This document shows positions 56,729-64,000 of a stretch of 64,000 nucleotides of DNA, one piece after another. Under the pieces are notes generated by a model. The model was not told the origin of the DNA, searched no databases, and saw only the letters and a program-made list of their open reading frames with translations. The stretch spans positions 62,001 through 126,000 of the forward strand of contig CANKZU010000004.1 of NCBI GenBank assembly GCA_947488615.1. Reading direction: 5' to 3'. A program made the position numbers and the translations under genes. The first letter of the stretch is position 1; each line of letters begins with the position of its first letter. The DNA is from an uncultured Aurantimonas sp. (GTDB lineage Bacteria; Pseudomonadota; Alphaproteobacteria; Rhizobiales; Rhizobiaceae).

Positions 56729-57925
56729 ATGAACGACATTATCGAACGCGACATCGACATGGCCGATGCGTTCCAGGAAATGCCGACCGGAAGCGCGGCC
56801 CTGCAGGCACCAGCCAGTCAGACCATCATCAACCAAGAGCGATCATTCGGCGCGCAAAAGGTAGCTGTCTACCGCGACGAAGCTCGCGTCATGCAGAAGA
56901 TCAAATCCCTCGCGGCTGCCGTCGGCGAGGATTGGTACTACCGCTTTCCCGTCAAGGACAAAGGCAGGACGGTTTACGTCGAGGGGCCTTCGATTAAGTT
57001 GGCGAATGACATCGCCCGCATTTACGGGAACTGCGAAGTCGATACCCGCGTCCAGGATTCGGGAGAGGTCTGGATCATCTACGCCAGGTTCACCGACTAC
57101 GAATCCGGCTTCGTGATGACGCGCCCGTTCCAGCAGCGCAAAAGCCAGTCCTCCTTGCGCGGAGACGCCGACCGTGCTCGTGACATCGCATTTCAGATCG
57201 GCGTGTCGAAAGCAATCCGCAACGTCGTCGTCAACTCGCTTCAGACCATGGCCGATTACGGGTTCCGGGAGGCGCGAAACGCCCTCGTCGTGCAGATCGG
57301 CAAGGATCTCGCGAAATATCGCGATCGTTGCGCTGGCCGTCTCGCTGAGGAAGGGATTGTGCTCAAGCGCGTCGAGGCGGCGCGCGGCAAGCCGATCTCG
57401 GAATGGCTCGCACCCGACGTTGCCATGACGATCGCCGAGATCAAGGCGATCGCGGACGGAATGGCCACCGCCAACGAGACCTATCCCGCGACCGTTGCTC
57501 AAGACGCTGATGCGGGGCCCAAGGATCTCAAAGGCAAGATGGACGACCTGGCCGCCGGCGATGAAGGCAAGGAAAGCCGCGACTCGGGGAAAGCCGAGCC
57601 GGAAAAGTCTGATCCCAAGACGGCGAAGCCGAAGGGGGAAGCCAAAACTGACGAGAAATCGCCGGACAAAAGCGCGGACAAATCGGCCGAGGCGGACCGC
57701 CGTCAGCAGGGCGACAACCCCGACGATGGCGCTTCTCAAACCGACCCGGTCGACGAAGTGGACGCCGCCGCCGCCGGCCGTGAGGCCCGCGAGAAGAACA
57801 TGGCGCGCAAGTCGATGCCGGCGAAATTCCGCAATGACGAGCGCCTGCAGGCGGCGTGGCTCGACGGCTACGACAACCCAGCCGATACCAGCCAACCCGA
57901 AGAGGGTCCGGGCGATGGCGCGTAA
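56729..57925 (+). CDS. Candidate single-strand annealing protein (recombinase)
   Basis: 398 residues starting MNDIIERDIDMADAFQEMPT. Residues 30-250 are a conserved core (WYYRFPVKDKGRTVYVEGPS, KLANDIARIYGNCEVDTRV, GDADRARDIAFQIGVSKAIR, NVVVNSLQTMADYGFREARN) typical of phage annealing/recombination proteins adjacent to YqaJ. Residues about 260-350 are a Lys/Glu/Asp-rich disordered tail, then a basic segment MARKSMPAKFRNDERLQAAW. Assignment rests on context and pattern, not a named family match. Confidence 0.75.
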   Translation: MNDIIERDIDMADAFQEMPTGSAALQAPASQTIINQERSFGAQKVAVYRDEARVMQKIKSLAAAVGEDWYYRFPVKDKGRTVYVEGPSIKLANDIARIYGNCEVDTRVQDSGEVWIIYARFTDYESGFVMTRPFQQRKSQSSLRGDADRARDIAFQIGVSKAIRNVVVNSLQTMADYGFREARNALVVQIGKDLAKYRDRCAGRLAEEGIVLKRVEAARGKPISEWLAPDVAMTIAEIKAIADGMATANETYPATVAQDADAGPKDLKGKMDDLAAGDEGKESRDSGKAEPEKSDPKTAKPKGEAKTDEKSPDKSADKSAEADRRQQGDNPDDGASQTDPVDEVDAAAAGREAREKNMARKSMPAKFRNDERLQAAWLDGYDNPADTSQPEEGPGDGA

Positions 57926-58109
57926 GCGGACCTCTCAGGCCGTGCCGTTCCGCGTGCATTTCGCGTTCGCGGATACCGGTGAGCGGAAGGTCGCGGATAT
58001 CTCCGCGACCTCCGCCGAAGAGGCGAAGGCGATCGTCCAGAAGCATCGGGGCGGCTGCCGCCTGATCTTCCACAAGGTCAAGGTGAACCGGGAGGCGAGC
58101 GATGCGTAA
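57915..58109 (+). CDS. Small hypothetical protein
   Basis: 64 residues (MARKRTSQAVPFRVHFAFAD, ISATSAEEAKAIVQKH), strand-helix pattern. Overlaps upstream gene end and is coupled to the exonuclease. Unknown. Confidence 0.65.
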   Translation: MARKRTSQAVPFRVHFAFADTGERKVADISATSAEEAKAIVQKHRGGCRLIFHKVKVNREASDA

Positions 58110-58824
58110 GCCGGAAGACGCGGCGCCCTATACGCTCGCGCGGGTTATCGACACCGAGACGACAGGCATGGGTCTCGACGCGCAGGTGATCGAGATCGGC
58201 TGGACCGATGTCCGCCTATTTCCGGGCCAAGGCTGGGCGATCGAGAGCGGACCGCACGCGCAGCTGTGCAGCGTGACCTGCGAAATCGAGCCATCGGCGA
58301 TGGGTGTACACCACATCATCGACGACATGCTCTTCGGACAGCCGGAGTTCGCGGATGTCCTGCCGAAGATTCTCGAGGGTGTCGACTACCTGGCCGCCCA
58401 TCATGCCGAGTTCGACTCGGGCTTTTTTCCGGACAAGCGCACGCCATTCATCTGCACGATGAAGGCGGCGGCGGCGATCTGGCCGGATTTACCGGACCAC
58501 AAGAACCAGACCATTCGCTACGCCAAGGGGCTCGTCGCGCACGACGACCCGAAGTCTCACCCCTCGCACAGGGCTGGGCCAGACACCTGGATCACCGCGC
58601 ATATCCTGCTGGCACTGCTCGCCGAGTATCGGATCGAGGCGATCCACAAGGTCTCGAAGGAGCCGCGGCGCATGCTCACGATTCCGTTCGGCAAGCACGC
58701 CGGCGCCAAGTTCTCGGAACTGCCGCTCGACTACCTGCAATGGATGGTGAGCGACAAGAACGACCTGAAGGAAGACGCGAAGTTCAACGCGCGGCGTGAG
58801 CTGCAGCGTCGGGCGGAGGGCTGA
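58102..58824 (+). CDS. DEDDh exonuclease (exonuclease X-like) with DUF3820-like tail
   Basis: 240 residues. RVIDTETTGMGLDAQVIEIG is the first DED motif; the acidic DSGFFPD and RAGPDTWITAHILL provide the later Asp/His set. C-terminal GKHAGAKFSELPLDYLQWMV is the short DUF3820-like module often joined to such exonucleases. 3'-5' DNA exonuclease in repair/recombination. Confidence 0.9.
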   Translation: MRKPEDAAPYTLARVIDTETTGMGLDAQVIEIGWTDVRLFPGQGWAIESGPHAQLCSVTCEIEPSAMGVHHIIDDMLFGQPEFADVLPKILEGVDYLAAHHAEFDSGFFPDKRTPFICTMKAAAAIWPDLPDHKNQTIRYAKGLVAHDDPKSHPSHRAGPDTWITAHILLALLAEYRIEAIHKVSKEPRRMLTIPFGKHAGAKFSELPLDYLQWMVSDKNDLKEDAKFNARRELQRRAEG

Positions 58825-58826
58825 TA

Positions 58827-59153
58827 ATGCCAAAGCGCCCTGCTCCATCGTCGCTGCCGGAGATCGGTGACCTCGTCATCGTCTGCCATCCGCAGCTGAG
58901 CAGCTTCACGACCGGCAAGTTCCTCGGCCCCGCCGAGACGAGCGGGATGGCCGAGGTCAATCCAATCCGCCGGGGTGGCTCGCTACACACTTTCCACTTC
59001 ACCCAGAAGATGACGGTTCCGCTGTCGTGGATCGCACCGCTCGACGACGAAAACAGCCGTGCGGCCGAGAGCGCCACCGCTGCCCGCGAGGACGGCCTTC
59101 GCCGTCTGCGCGAGGCCCACGACATCACCCAAACGATCAGGAGGATCGCATGA
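58827..59153 (+). CDS. Hypothetical protein
   Basis: 108 residues, strand-rich N-terminal 60 residues (SLPEIGDLVIVCHPQLSSFT) and a helical tail; ATGA-coupled to the next gene. Unknown. Confidence 0.65.
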   Translation: MPKRPAPSSLPEIGDLVIVCHPQLSSFTTGKFLGPAETSGMAEVNPIRRGGSLHTFHFTQKMTVPLSWIAPLDDENSRAAESATAAREDGLRRLREAHDITQTIRRIA

Positions 59154-59482
59154 CCGAAGACGATATCCGCGCAGCCAGCAGGCTTATTGAGAAGAAGGCC
59201 GGCATGAAGCGGATCGCGCACACCCTGACGTCCGCGACCGAGATCGAGAACCTCGACCAAGTGATGGTGAGCTACCCATCCAAGGGTGTCTACGCGGATA
59301 CAGGGGCCGCGGGGAGACCCGAAAGTGTATCGATCGGATCTGTGTTCCGTGACCTCGGTCTTTCCATCGATGAGGCCAACCGCGAGTTGCTGGACTGCCT
59401 TCGCTCTGCCGCCATCACGCGCCTCGGCGAAATCGACGTGGAGCTCGATCATCTTGGCGTGAAGGTCGCGTCCGATGGCTGA
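59150..59482 (+). CDS. Hypothetical protein
   Basis: 110 residues, helix-rich (TEDDIRAASRLIEKKAGMKR, SIDEANRELLDCLRSAAITR). Good ribosome site AGGAGG. Unknown. Confidence 0.65.
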   Translation: MTEDDIRAASRLIEKKAGMKRIAHTLTSATEIENLDQVMVSYPSKGVYADTGAAGRPESVSIGSVFRDLGLSIDEANRELLDCLRSAAITRLGEIDVELDHLGVKVASDG

Positions 59483-59669
59483 GCATGGCGCACCGCGCCA
59501 CCCGGAATATGAGCCGTCCGCTCTATTCAAATGCCAGCAAGGGCACGGCACGTTTCGGCGCGATCGGTGCGGAACCCGGCGCGGCCAACTTCAGTGCCCC
59601 GTATGCCTGCCATCTGGAGTGGTCGACACGCTGCGCTTCACCGGGAAGCGTGAGGAGCGTAAGCCATGA
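59475..59669 (+). CDS. Small zinc-finger-like protein
   Basis: 64 residues with CQQGHGTF, RCGTRRG, LQCPVCLPSG: four cysteines and a His, probably binding zinc. Start overlaps the previous gene by 8 nt; TGATG-type link to the helicase. Unknown. Confidence 0.65.
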   Translation: MAEHGAPRHPEYEPSALFKCQQGHGTFRRDRCGTRRGQLQCPVCLPSGVVDTLRFTGKREERKP

Positions 59670-60778
59670 AGCTCGCGCCTCAGCAGCAGCAGGCCTACGC
59701 CACGGTCACCGCATGGCTGCGCATCCGATACGCGCCGTTCTTCTACCTGGCGGGATTCGCCGGGACCGGCAAGACCACGATCGCGCAGACGATCGCGGAA
59801 CAGGCGGACGGCGAGGTCCGCTATGCCGCCTATACCGGCAAGGCAGCGAAGGTCATGCGCGCCCATGGCTGCAAGAACGCTTCGACGATCCATTCGCTGA
59901 TCTACGTTCCCGATATCGACGAGACCACCGGCAAGATCACCTTGTATCTGTCGGGCCAGCGGGTCGAAGGGGCCAGCCTGATCGTCATCGACGAGTGCTC
60001 GATGGTCGACGAGGATCTGGCGCGCGATCTGCTCTCCTTCGATATTCCTGTGTTGGTGCTCGGCGACCCCGGCCAGCTGCCGCCGGTGAATGGTGCAGGC
60101 TTCTTCACGGCACAGGAGCCGGGCTTCATGCTGACGGACGTTCACCGCCAGGCGGCGGATAGTCCGATCATCCGGCTCGCGACCGAAGTTCGGGAGGGCC
60201 GCTTCGACGGCTCCCCCAGGAACGAGGACGGGCTCACCATCTGCCGGCGCCGTGACCTCGATCCCGCGCTGGTGCCCTCCGCTGGCGCGGTGATCGTCGG
60301 CCGCAACGCGACCCGAGAACGCTACAATCAGAGACTTCGCGAGATCGCCGGCTTCACGAGCGAAACGCCGGGGGTCGGTGAGACCCTGATCTGCCTGCGC
60401 AACGACAAGGGTCTAAAGATATCGAACGGCGAGACGTTTCGGGTGAAGAAGGTCCGACGCTCGCGCAAGACAGACCACGGCCGCTTGCTGAATTTCACCA
60501 TGGAAGATCCGGACGCACCGAAGCGTGAGCCGTTCAAGGTGTCGGTTTTCGAGCAGTTTTTTCAGGGGAAGGAGCAGGTCGAAGCGATCCCCTTTCCCGC
60601 CCTGAAAGGCACGCAACGTTTCGACTACGGCTACGCGATCACGGCGCACAAGGCGCAGGGATCACAGTGGGACGACGTCGTCGTCTTCGACGAAAGCCGT
60701 TGCTTTCGCGGTGAGGCGAACCGCTGGCTCTACACGGCGATCACGCGCGCTGCCACCAAACTCACCCTCGTGATTTAG
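59666..60778 (+). CDS. RecD/Dda-like SF1 helicase
   Basis: 370 residues: Walker A LAGFAGTGKTTIAQ, Walker B LIVIDECSMVDEDL, motif III VLVLGDPGQLPPV, and C-terminal motif VI-like YAITAHKAQGSQWDDVVVFD, LYTAITRAATKL. AAA_30 plus UvrD_C_2 layout of phage RecD-like helicases (T4 Dda group). Probably acts with the HerA-like ATPase and nucleases of the operon in repair or replication initiation. Confidence 0.93.
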   Translation: MKLAPQQQQAYATVTAWLRIRYAPFFYLAGFAGTGKTTIAQTIAEQADGEVRYAAYTGKAAKVMRAHGCKNASTIHSLIYVPDIDETTGKITLYLSGQRVEGASLIVIDECSMVDEDLARDLLSFDIPVLVLGDPGQLPPVNGAGFFTAQEPGFMLTDVHRQAADSPIIRLATEVREGRFDGSPRNEDGLTICRRRDLDPALVPSAGAVIVGRNATRERYNQRLREIAGFTSETPGVGETLICLRNDKGLKISNGETFRVKKVRRSRKTDHGRLLNFTMEDPDAPKREPFKVSVFEQFFQGKEQVEAIPFPALKGTQRFDYGYAITAHKAQGSQWDDVVVFDESRCFRGEANRWLYTAITRAATKLTLVI

Positions 60779-60787
60779 GAGAAGCAG

Positions 60788-60994
60788 ATGCACTGGTTTT
60801 GCTGGGAGAAGGGAGACACGGGCCGGTGGTCGCCAGTGCTGTACCACGGGCGCCCGGTTCGACTGCCGGCGCATGAAAGCCATCGACGGACCGAGCTTCT
60901 GCCGGTCGAGACGGATGGCTACGGGCCCGACGGGAAGGTGATGCCGATCGACTGGTTCGCCGCGCGGCACCCCATGCCGGAGGCGACGCCTTGA
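60788..60994 (+). CDS. Small hypothetical protein
   Basis: 68 residues (MHWFCWEKGDTGRWSPVLYH), aromatic-rich, probably a small beta domain. Stop overlaps the TTG start of the next gene. Unknown. Confidence 0.65.
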   Translation: MHWFCWEKGDTGRWSPVLYHGRPVRLPAHESHRRTELLPVETDGYGPDGKVMPIDWFAARHPMPEATP

Positions 60995-62544
60995 TCGACC
61001 TCGTACCCTTTCTCAATCAACCGACTGCCATCGTCGGCACGACCGGCGCCGGCAAGACATTTGCGGCCAAGAGCGCAGTTGAACGCCTGCTCCATGAAGG
61101 TCGCAGGGTGATCATCATCGATCCGACCGGCGCATGGTACGGCCTGCGAGCTGGTGCCGACGGCAAGCGGTCTGGCGGCTTCCCCGTGGTGATCTTCGGT
61201 GGCGATCACGCTGACGTCCCGATGAATAAGGACGCCGAGGCCGGGCGGACGCTGGCTCTCGCTTTGGCGGATCGCGAAGTTCAGGCGATCATCGACGTGT
61301 CCGACATGACCGGGGGCGAGAAGAACCGTTTTCTCACGCCGTTCCTCGAGCACCTCTACGCGAAGAACCGAGCCGCTCTTCATCTCGTCGTCGACGAGGC
61401 GGACGAGATCGCGGCGCAGCAGCCGGCGGACGGTGAACAGCGGCTTCTCGGCGCGTTCGACCGGATCGTGCGGCGCGGTCGGATCAAGGGCTTCCGGCCG
61501 TTGATGATCAGCCAGCGCCCGGCGGTGATCCACAAGAACGTCTTGTCGCAGATCGGCACCCTCATCGCGATGAAGCTGACAAGCCCGCAGGATCGGAAGG
61601 CGATCGAGGGGTGGGTCAAGGGCAATGCTGACGCGGACGCCGCGAAGGTGGTGATGAACTCGCTGCCGACGCTCGGCCGCGGCGAAGGGTGGGTCTGGTC
61701 GCCCTCCGCCAAGGTCTTGGAGCGCATAACCTTCCCGCCGATCATCACCTTCGATTCCAGCCGGACCCCCGAGATCGGGCAGAGCGTGACGGCTCCGGCG
61801 CTCACCGCCGTCGATGTCGCCGGGTTGGCAGAAGCTCTGGCTACCGCTGGAGCGGAGCAAGCGGGATCTCCAAAAACCTCACGGAACAGGGCGGGCGTGG
61901 ACGCGGCGGAAAAGCGCGGCTACGCGCGGGGCCGGAAGGACGGCTATGACGCCGGCCTTTCAGATGGCCGAAGACGTGCTCTCGACGAGGTCCGTTCCGC
62001 GATCGATAGGCTATCGCCGGAGCAAGCGGCCACCTCCACACCGAGGGCGGCAAAGCCCGCCGATGTCCCGGTCATGGCGGTGAGAAAGCCGTCCTCTCCC
62101 GCCAGTCAAGACAGCGTGGGCGATCCGCTTCTCGCGGCGGCGTTGCAGGTTTGGCCGGCAAAGATGACATGGGCCGGCCTTGCCGCCATGTGCGGGCGCA
62201 AGGCGCGCGGCGGTCATTTCAACACCCGCCGAAAGGCGCTGATCGACGGCGGGCTTGTGGTGATGGAAGGCGATCTCGTCGTTCCGGCGAATCCCCCCGC
62301 GACGGCTATGGGCGCCATCCCGGCCGACCTTCTGGAAGCCAACCTTCCGCAGCCCGCAGCCAAGATGTTCTCGGCGATCCGCGCGGCACCGGGAATCGCG
62401 ATCGCGGATCTCGCCAGTCGGCTCGGCATGCAACCCCGTGGCGGGCACTGGAACAACGGCATGGCCATCCTGCGACGCAATGGCCTGATCACCGACAAGG
62501 GTGGCCTGCGGATAGCGGTCGGTTTGAACGGAGAAGGCGAATGA
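60991..62544 (+). CDS. HerA/FtsK-like ATPase with tandem winged-helix tail
   Basis: 517 residues from TTG overlapping the previous stop. Walker A AIVGTTGAGKTFAAK, LHLVVDEADEIAAQQP Walker B, LMISQRPAVIHKNVL arginine-finger region as in HerA. Residues about 300-345 are a charged linker; the C-terminal 130 residues contain two similar winged-helix units (KARGGHFNTRRKALIDGGLV and QPRGGHWNNGMAILRRNGLI). HerA-type ATPases pump DNA in end resection with nucleases; winged helices could target DNA. Confidence 0.88.
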   Translation: MIDLVPFLNQPTAIVGTTGAGKTFAAKSAVERLLHEGRRVIIIDPTGAWYGLRAGADGKRSGGFPVVIFGGDHADVPMNKDAEAGRTLALALADREVQAIIDVSDMTGGEKNRFLTPFLEHLYAKNRAALHLVVDEADEIAAQQPADGEQRLLGAFDRIVRRGRIKGFRPLMISQRPAVIHKNVLSQIGTLIAMKLTSPQDRKAIEGWVKGNADADAAKVVMNSLPTLGRGEGWVWSPSAKVLERITFPPIITFDSSRTPEIGQSVTAPALTAVDVAGLAEALATAGAEQAGSPKTSRNRAGVDAAEKRGYARGRKDGYDAGLSDGRRRALDEVRSAIDRLSPEQAATSTPRAAKPADVPVMAVRKPSSPASQDSVGDPLLAAALQVWPAKMTWAGLAAMCGRKARGGHFNTRRKALIDGGLVVMEGDLVVPANPPATAMGAIPADLLEANLPQPAAKMFSAIRAAPGIAIADLASRLGMQPRGGHWNNGMAILRRNGLITDKGGLRIAVGLNGEGE

Positions 62545-62855
62545 CGAGCGAAACCTATCGAACGCTCGCTGCGGCAATGAGAGCCAATCCGCCAGTCATC
62601 GACCGGCGGTTATCCGGGGAGATTGACGCGGCGATAGCTGATGCAGTCGGAAAGATCGATGGCGACGCGAACGCTGGCGCCTTCGTGGCCGAACTCGTCC
62701 ACATCGCCAGCCTGAGCGTGGTCCAGGTGGTCGAGGCCGCCCATGGCGGCGTCCCATGCGGCGCCTGCTTGCTGCGCGCAAGCTACCAGTTCGATCGAAC
62801 GATCCAAGAGGTGATGGCGGCCTGGGCGAAGGGTTATTCCGGGAAGACGAACTGA
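62541..62855 (+). CDS. Hypothetical protein
   Basis: 104 residues, helical (MTSETYRTLAAAMRANPPVI, GVPCGACLLRASYQFDRTIQ) with a CGAC motif. ATGA-coupled to the HerA-like gene. Unknown. Confidence 0.65.
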   Translation: MTSETYRTLAAAMRANPPVIDRRLSGEIDAAIADAVGKIDGDANAGAFVAELVHIASLSVVQVVEAAHGGVPCGACLLRASYQFDRTIQEVMAAWAKGYSGKTN

Positions 62856-62861
62856 TGCGCC

Positions 62862-63395
62862 ATGCGACCGAACAAGCGACAGCGAGCGCTTCTGCAGCAG
62901 GCGCGCGGGTGCGGGATCCCGGAGGTGGACGCCGAGCACGGCGATCGCCGCGTCTTGTGGATCATGCAGGCAAAGGGCTGGATCAACTTCATCCGCGTCG
63001 AGGAGTCATTCGCCTTCGTCACGTCGCGGTCCGGGCTCGCCGCCCTGCGCGAGCCGGCGCCACCCCCGCCACCCGGCCGCGTCGGCTGTGTCAATCCGAT
63101 CTGCGGCAGGACCGAGGCGCAGGAGAAGTTCCCCGGCTGCACTTCCATCATATGCGATGCCTGCTTCAAGCAGGTGCCCGATCTGCGCAGAGAGTTTCGC
63201 GAGCTATGGGCCAGCTACCGGAAGGTCGAGCGCGCCGCGCGGAGACGCGGCGAAGCCAAGACCAGCAGGGCACTCTGGATCATCGGCCGACGCATCGACG
63301 CGAACTGGCGGGCGATCGAGGCCGCGTTCACAGCGCCGGAGAAGCCAGAGGGTCTCGAGCAATTCCTGAAGGAGGTCGGGTTCGATGAAGAGTGA
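62862..63395 (+). CDS. Hypothetical protein with possible zinc finger
   Basis: 177 residues. The N-terminal part has an aromatic helical domain; the middle has CVNPICGRTEAQEKFPGCTS and ICDACFKQ, Cys pairs likely to bind zinc; the C-terminus is helical and Arg-rich (LWASYRKVERAARRRGEAKT). Overlaps the next gene. Unknown. Confidence 0.65.
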   Translation: MRPNKRQRALLQQARGCGIPEVDAEHGDRRVLWIMQAKGWINFIRVEESFAFVTSRSGLAALREPAPPPPPGRVGCVNPICGRTEAQEKFPGCTSIICDACFKQVPDLRREFRELWASYRKVERAARRRGEAKTSRALWIIGRRIDANWRAIEAAFTAPEKPEGLEQFLKEVGFDEE

Positions 63396-63633
63396 GACAA
63401 CACCCACCAGGAAGGAACCGACGATGCAGTGTCCTGATTGTCCGCACCTCTTCGCCGGCCGCGAAGATCCGCGCAAGCAGGTCCGCAAGGTGTGCTGCGC
63501 GGACGAAGAGGCGCGACGGGCCATCGAAGGATCGCCGCGCAACATGATGGTTGGCCAGGTCGACAAGCCGGAGGTGGCGCCGATGAGCCGTGCCGACCGT
63601 CGGCGTGCGGCGAAGGACGGGAGGCGGAGGTGA
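63385..63633 (+). CDS. Small Cys-containing protein
   Basis: 82 residues with TMQCPDCPHLFAG and CCADEEARRAIEG. Basic end (SRADRRRAAKDGRRR). Possible small zinc-binding DNA-associated protein. Start overlaps upstream gene; stop overlaps next GTG. Unknown. Confidence 0.6.
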   Translation: MKSETTPTRKEPTMQCPDCPHLFAGREDPRKQVRKVCCADEEARRAIEGSPRNMMVGQVDKPEVAPMSRADRRRAAKDGRRR

Positions 63634-63962
63634 CGCGGCCGATCGGCGAGGTGATCCGCACCGACGCGGAGAACCGGATGCTTAGCGCGAAGTGGGAAGC
63701 CATAGTCGTGAAAATAGAAGCGGATCTCGAACCGCTTTGGGGCGGCCCGCTGGACGAAGCCCATGCCTTGAAGATGCAGAATCTCTTGGACGGCATCTGG
63801 GATAGGGACGAGCCTCGCATGCCATCGTGGATGCGCGAGCACTTCCGCTCGCCGGTGGTTCACCTCGAACATGGTGAGGGGTCGCGACTGCCTGCGACAA
63901 ACATCTACTTGGAATTTCCCAAGCCAATAATTCGAGCGAACGGGAGGCGGGTCCATGCCTGA
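63630..63962 (+). CDS. Hypothetical protein
   Basis: 110 residues from GTG overlapping the previous stop, with GGAGG upstream. MTRPIGEVIRTDAENRMLSA then acidic/helical segments. Unknown. Confidence 0.6.
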   Translation: MTRPIGEVIRTDAENRMLSAKWEAIVVKIEADLEPLWGGPLDEAHALKMQNLLDGIWDRDEPRMPSWMREHFRSPVVHLEHGEGSRLPATNIYLEFPKPIIRANGRRVHA

Positions 63963-64000
63963 GATTGTCTACCGTCACAGTTTCCCGTTCCGCGAAGCGA
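63955..64000 (+). CDS. Start of a further gene, cut by the window edge
   Basis: ATG with GGAGG upstream, overlapping the previous stop. Visible residues MPEIVYRHSFPFREA. Identity cannot be judged. Confidence 0.5.
   Translation, partial: MPEIVYRHSFPFREA

Noticed and set aside
1..64000. CRISPR arrays, tRNA, rRNA, insertion sequences, integrase
   Set aside because: None seen: no regularly spaced long repeats, no cloverleaf-like segment, no transposase or recombinase motifs.

Overview
The window looks like most of a temperate myophage genome, either a prophage or an extrachromosomal phage, from a high-GC alphaproteobacterium, most likely Hyphomicrobiales/Rhizobiales-like. This rests on GC-rich sequence, a P2-type contractile tail module, a lambda-type packaging module, and accessory families (DUF3150, DUF5983, DUF4376, DUF6527) common in alphaproteobacterial phages. 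No integrase, excisionase, att site, tRNA or rRNA gene is visible. Both window edges cut through genes, so the element continues on both sides.

Region 1 (1-25992, minus strand) is the late operon, transcribed right to left. In transcription order it holds a gpZ-like protein, small and large terminase, gpW, portal, a protease/scaffold/major-capsid fusion, decoration protein, head-tail and tail completion proteins, baseplate V/W/J, tail I, tail fibre, DUF4376, sheath, tube, gpE with a -1 frameshift E', tape measure, gpU, gpD, gpX, endolysin, small membrane proteins (lysis candidates), and an SRAP protein at the edge. Rho-independent-like terminators lie at 3697-3723, 11240-11265 and 671-704.

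Region 2 (25993-27473) is a 1.5 kb divergent intergenic control region. It holds five GGACA repeats spaced exactly 11 bp apart, a perfect DnaA box, an AT-rich stretch and a hairpin-rich leader: a candidate replication origin followed by the 5' leader of the rightward operon.

Region 3 (27474-42234, plus strand) is an accessory/early operon of mostly unrecognised small genes. It also encodes a DUF3150-MoxR-VWA/metallopeptidase module, a phage beta-clamp and a PAPS-reductase-family PP-loop protein. Thirteen short hairpins with a nearly fixed core (CAAYYRTG) and covarying stems sit 8-24 nt upstream of start codons here. They look like a shared RNA element controlling the cargo genes and are the most striking unexplained signal in the window.

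Region 4 (42212-53472, minus strand) is the leftward early operon under a Cro-like gene. It encodes a GapR-like protein, Lar, a RuvC-like nuclease, three DNA methyltransferases (MT-A70, C5 with an eight-fold repeat, Dam), a proteasome-like Ntn hydrolase and a TOPRIM-helicase.

Region 5 (53473-54828) is the immunity switch: a CI/LexA-like repressor diverges from Cro, with five operator-like sites (TTAGCG-N5-CGCTAA). Two near-identical repressible promoters drive the leftward operon and Region 6.

Region 6 (54829-64000, plus strand) is a recombination/replication operon: YqaJ exonuclease, a candidate annealing protein, DEDDh exonuclease, RecD-like helicase, HerA-like ATPase and small zinc-binding proteins. 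Genes throughout are packed with ATGA/TGATG overlaps, implying translational coupling.
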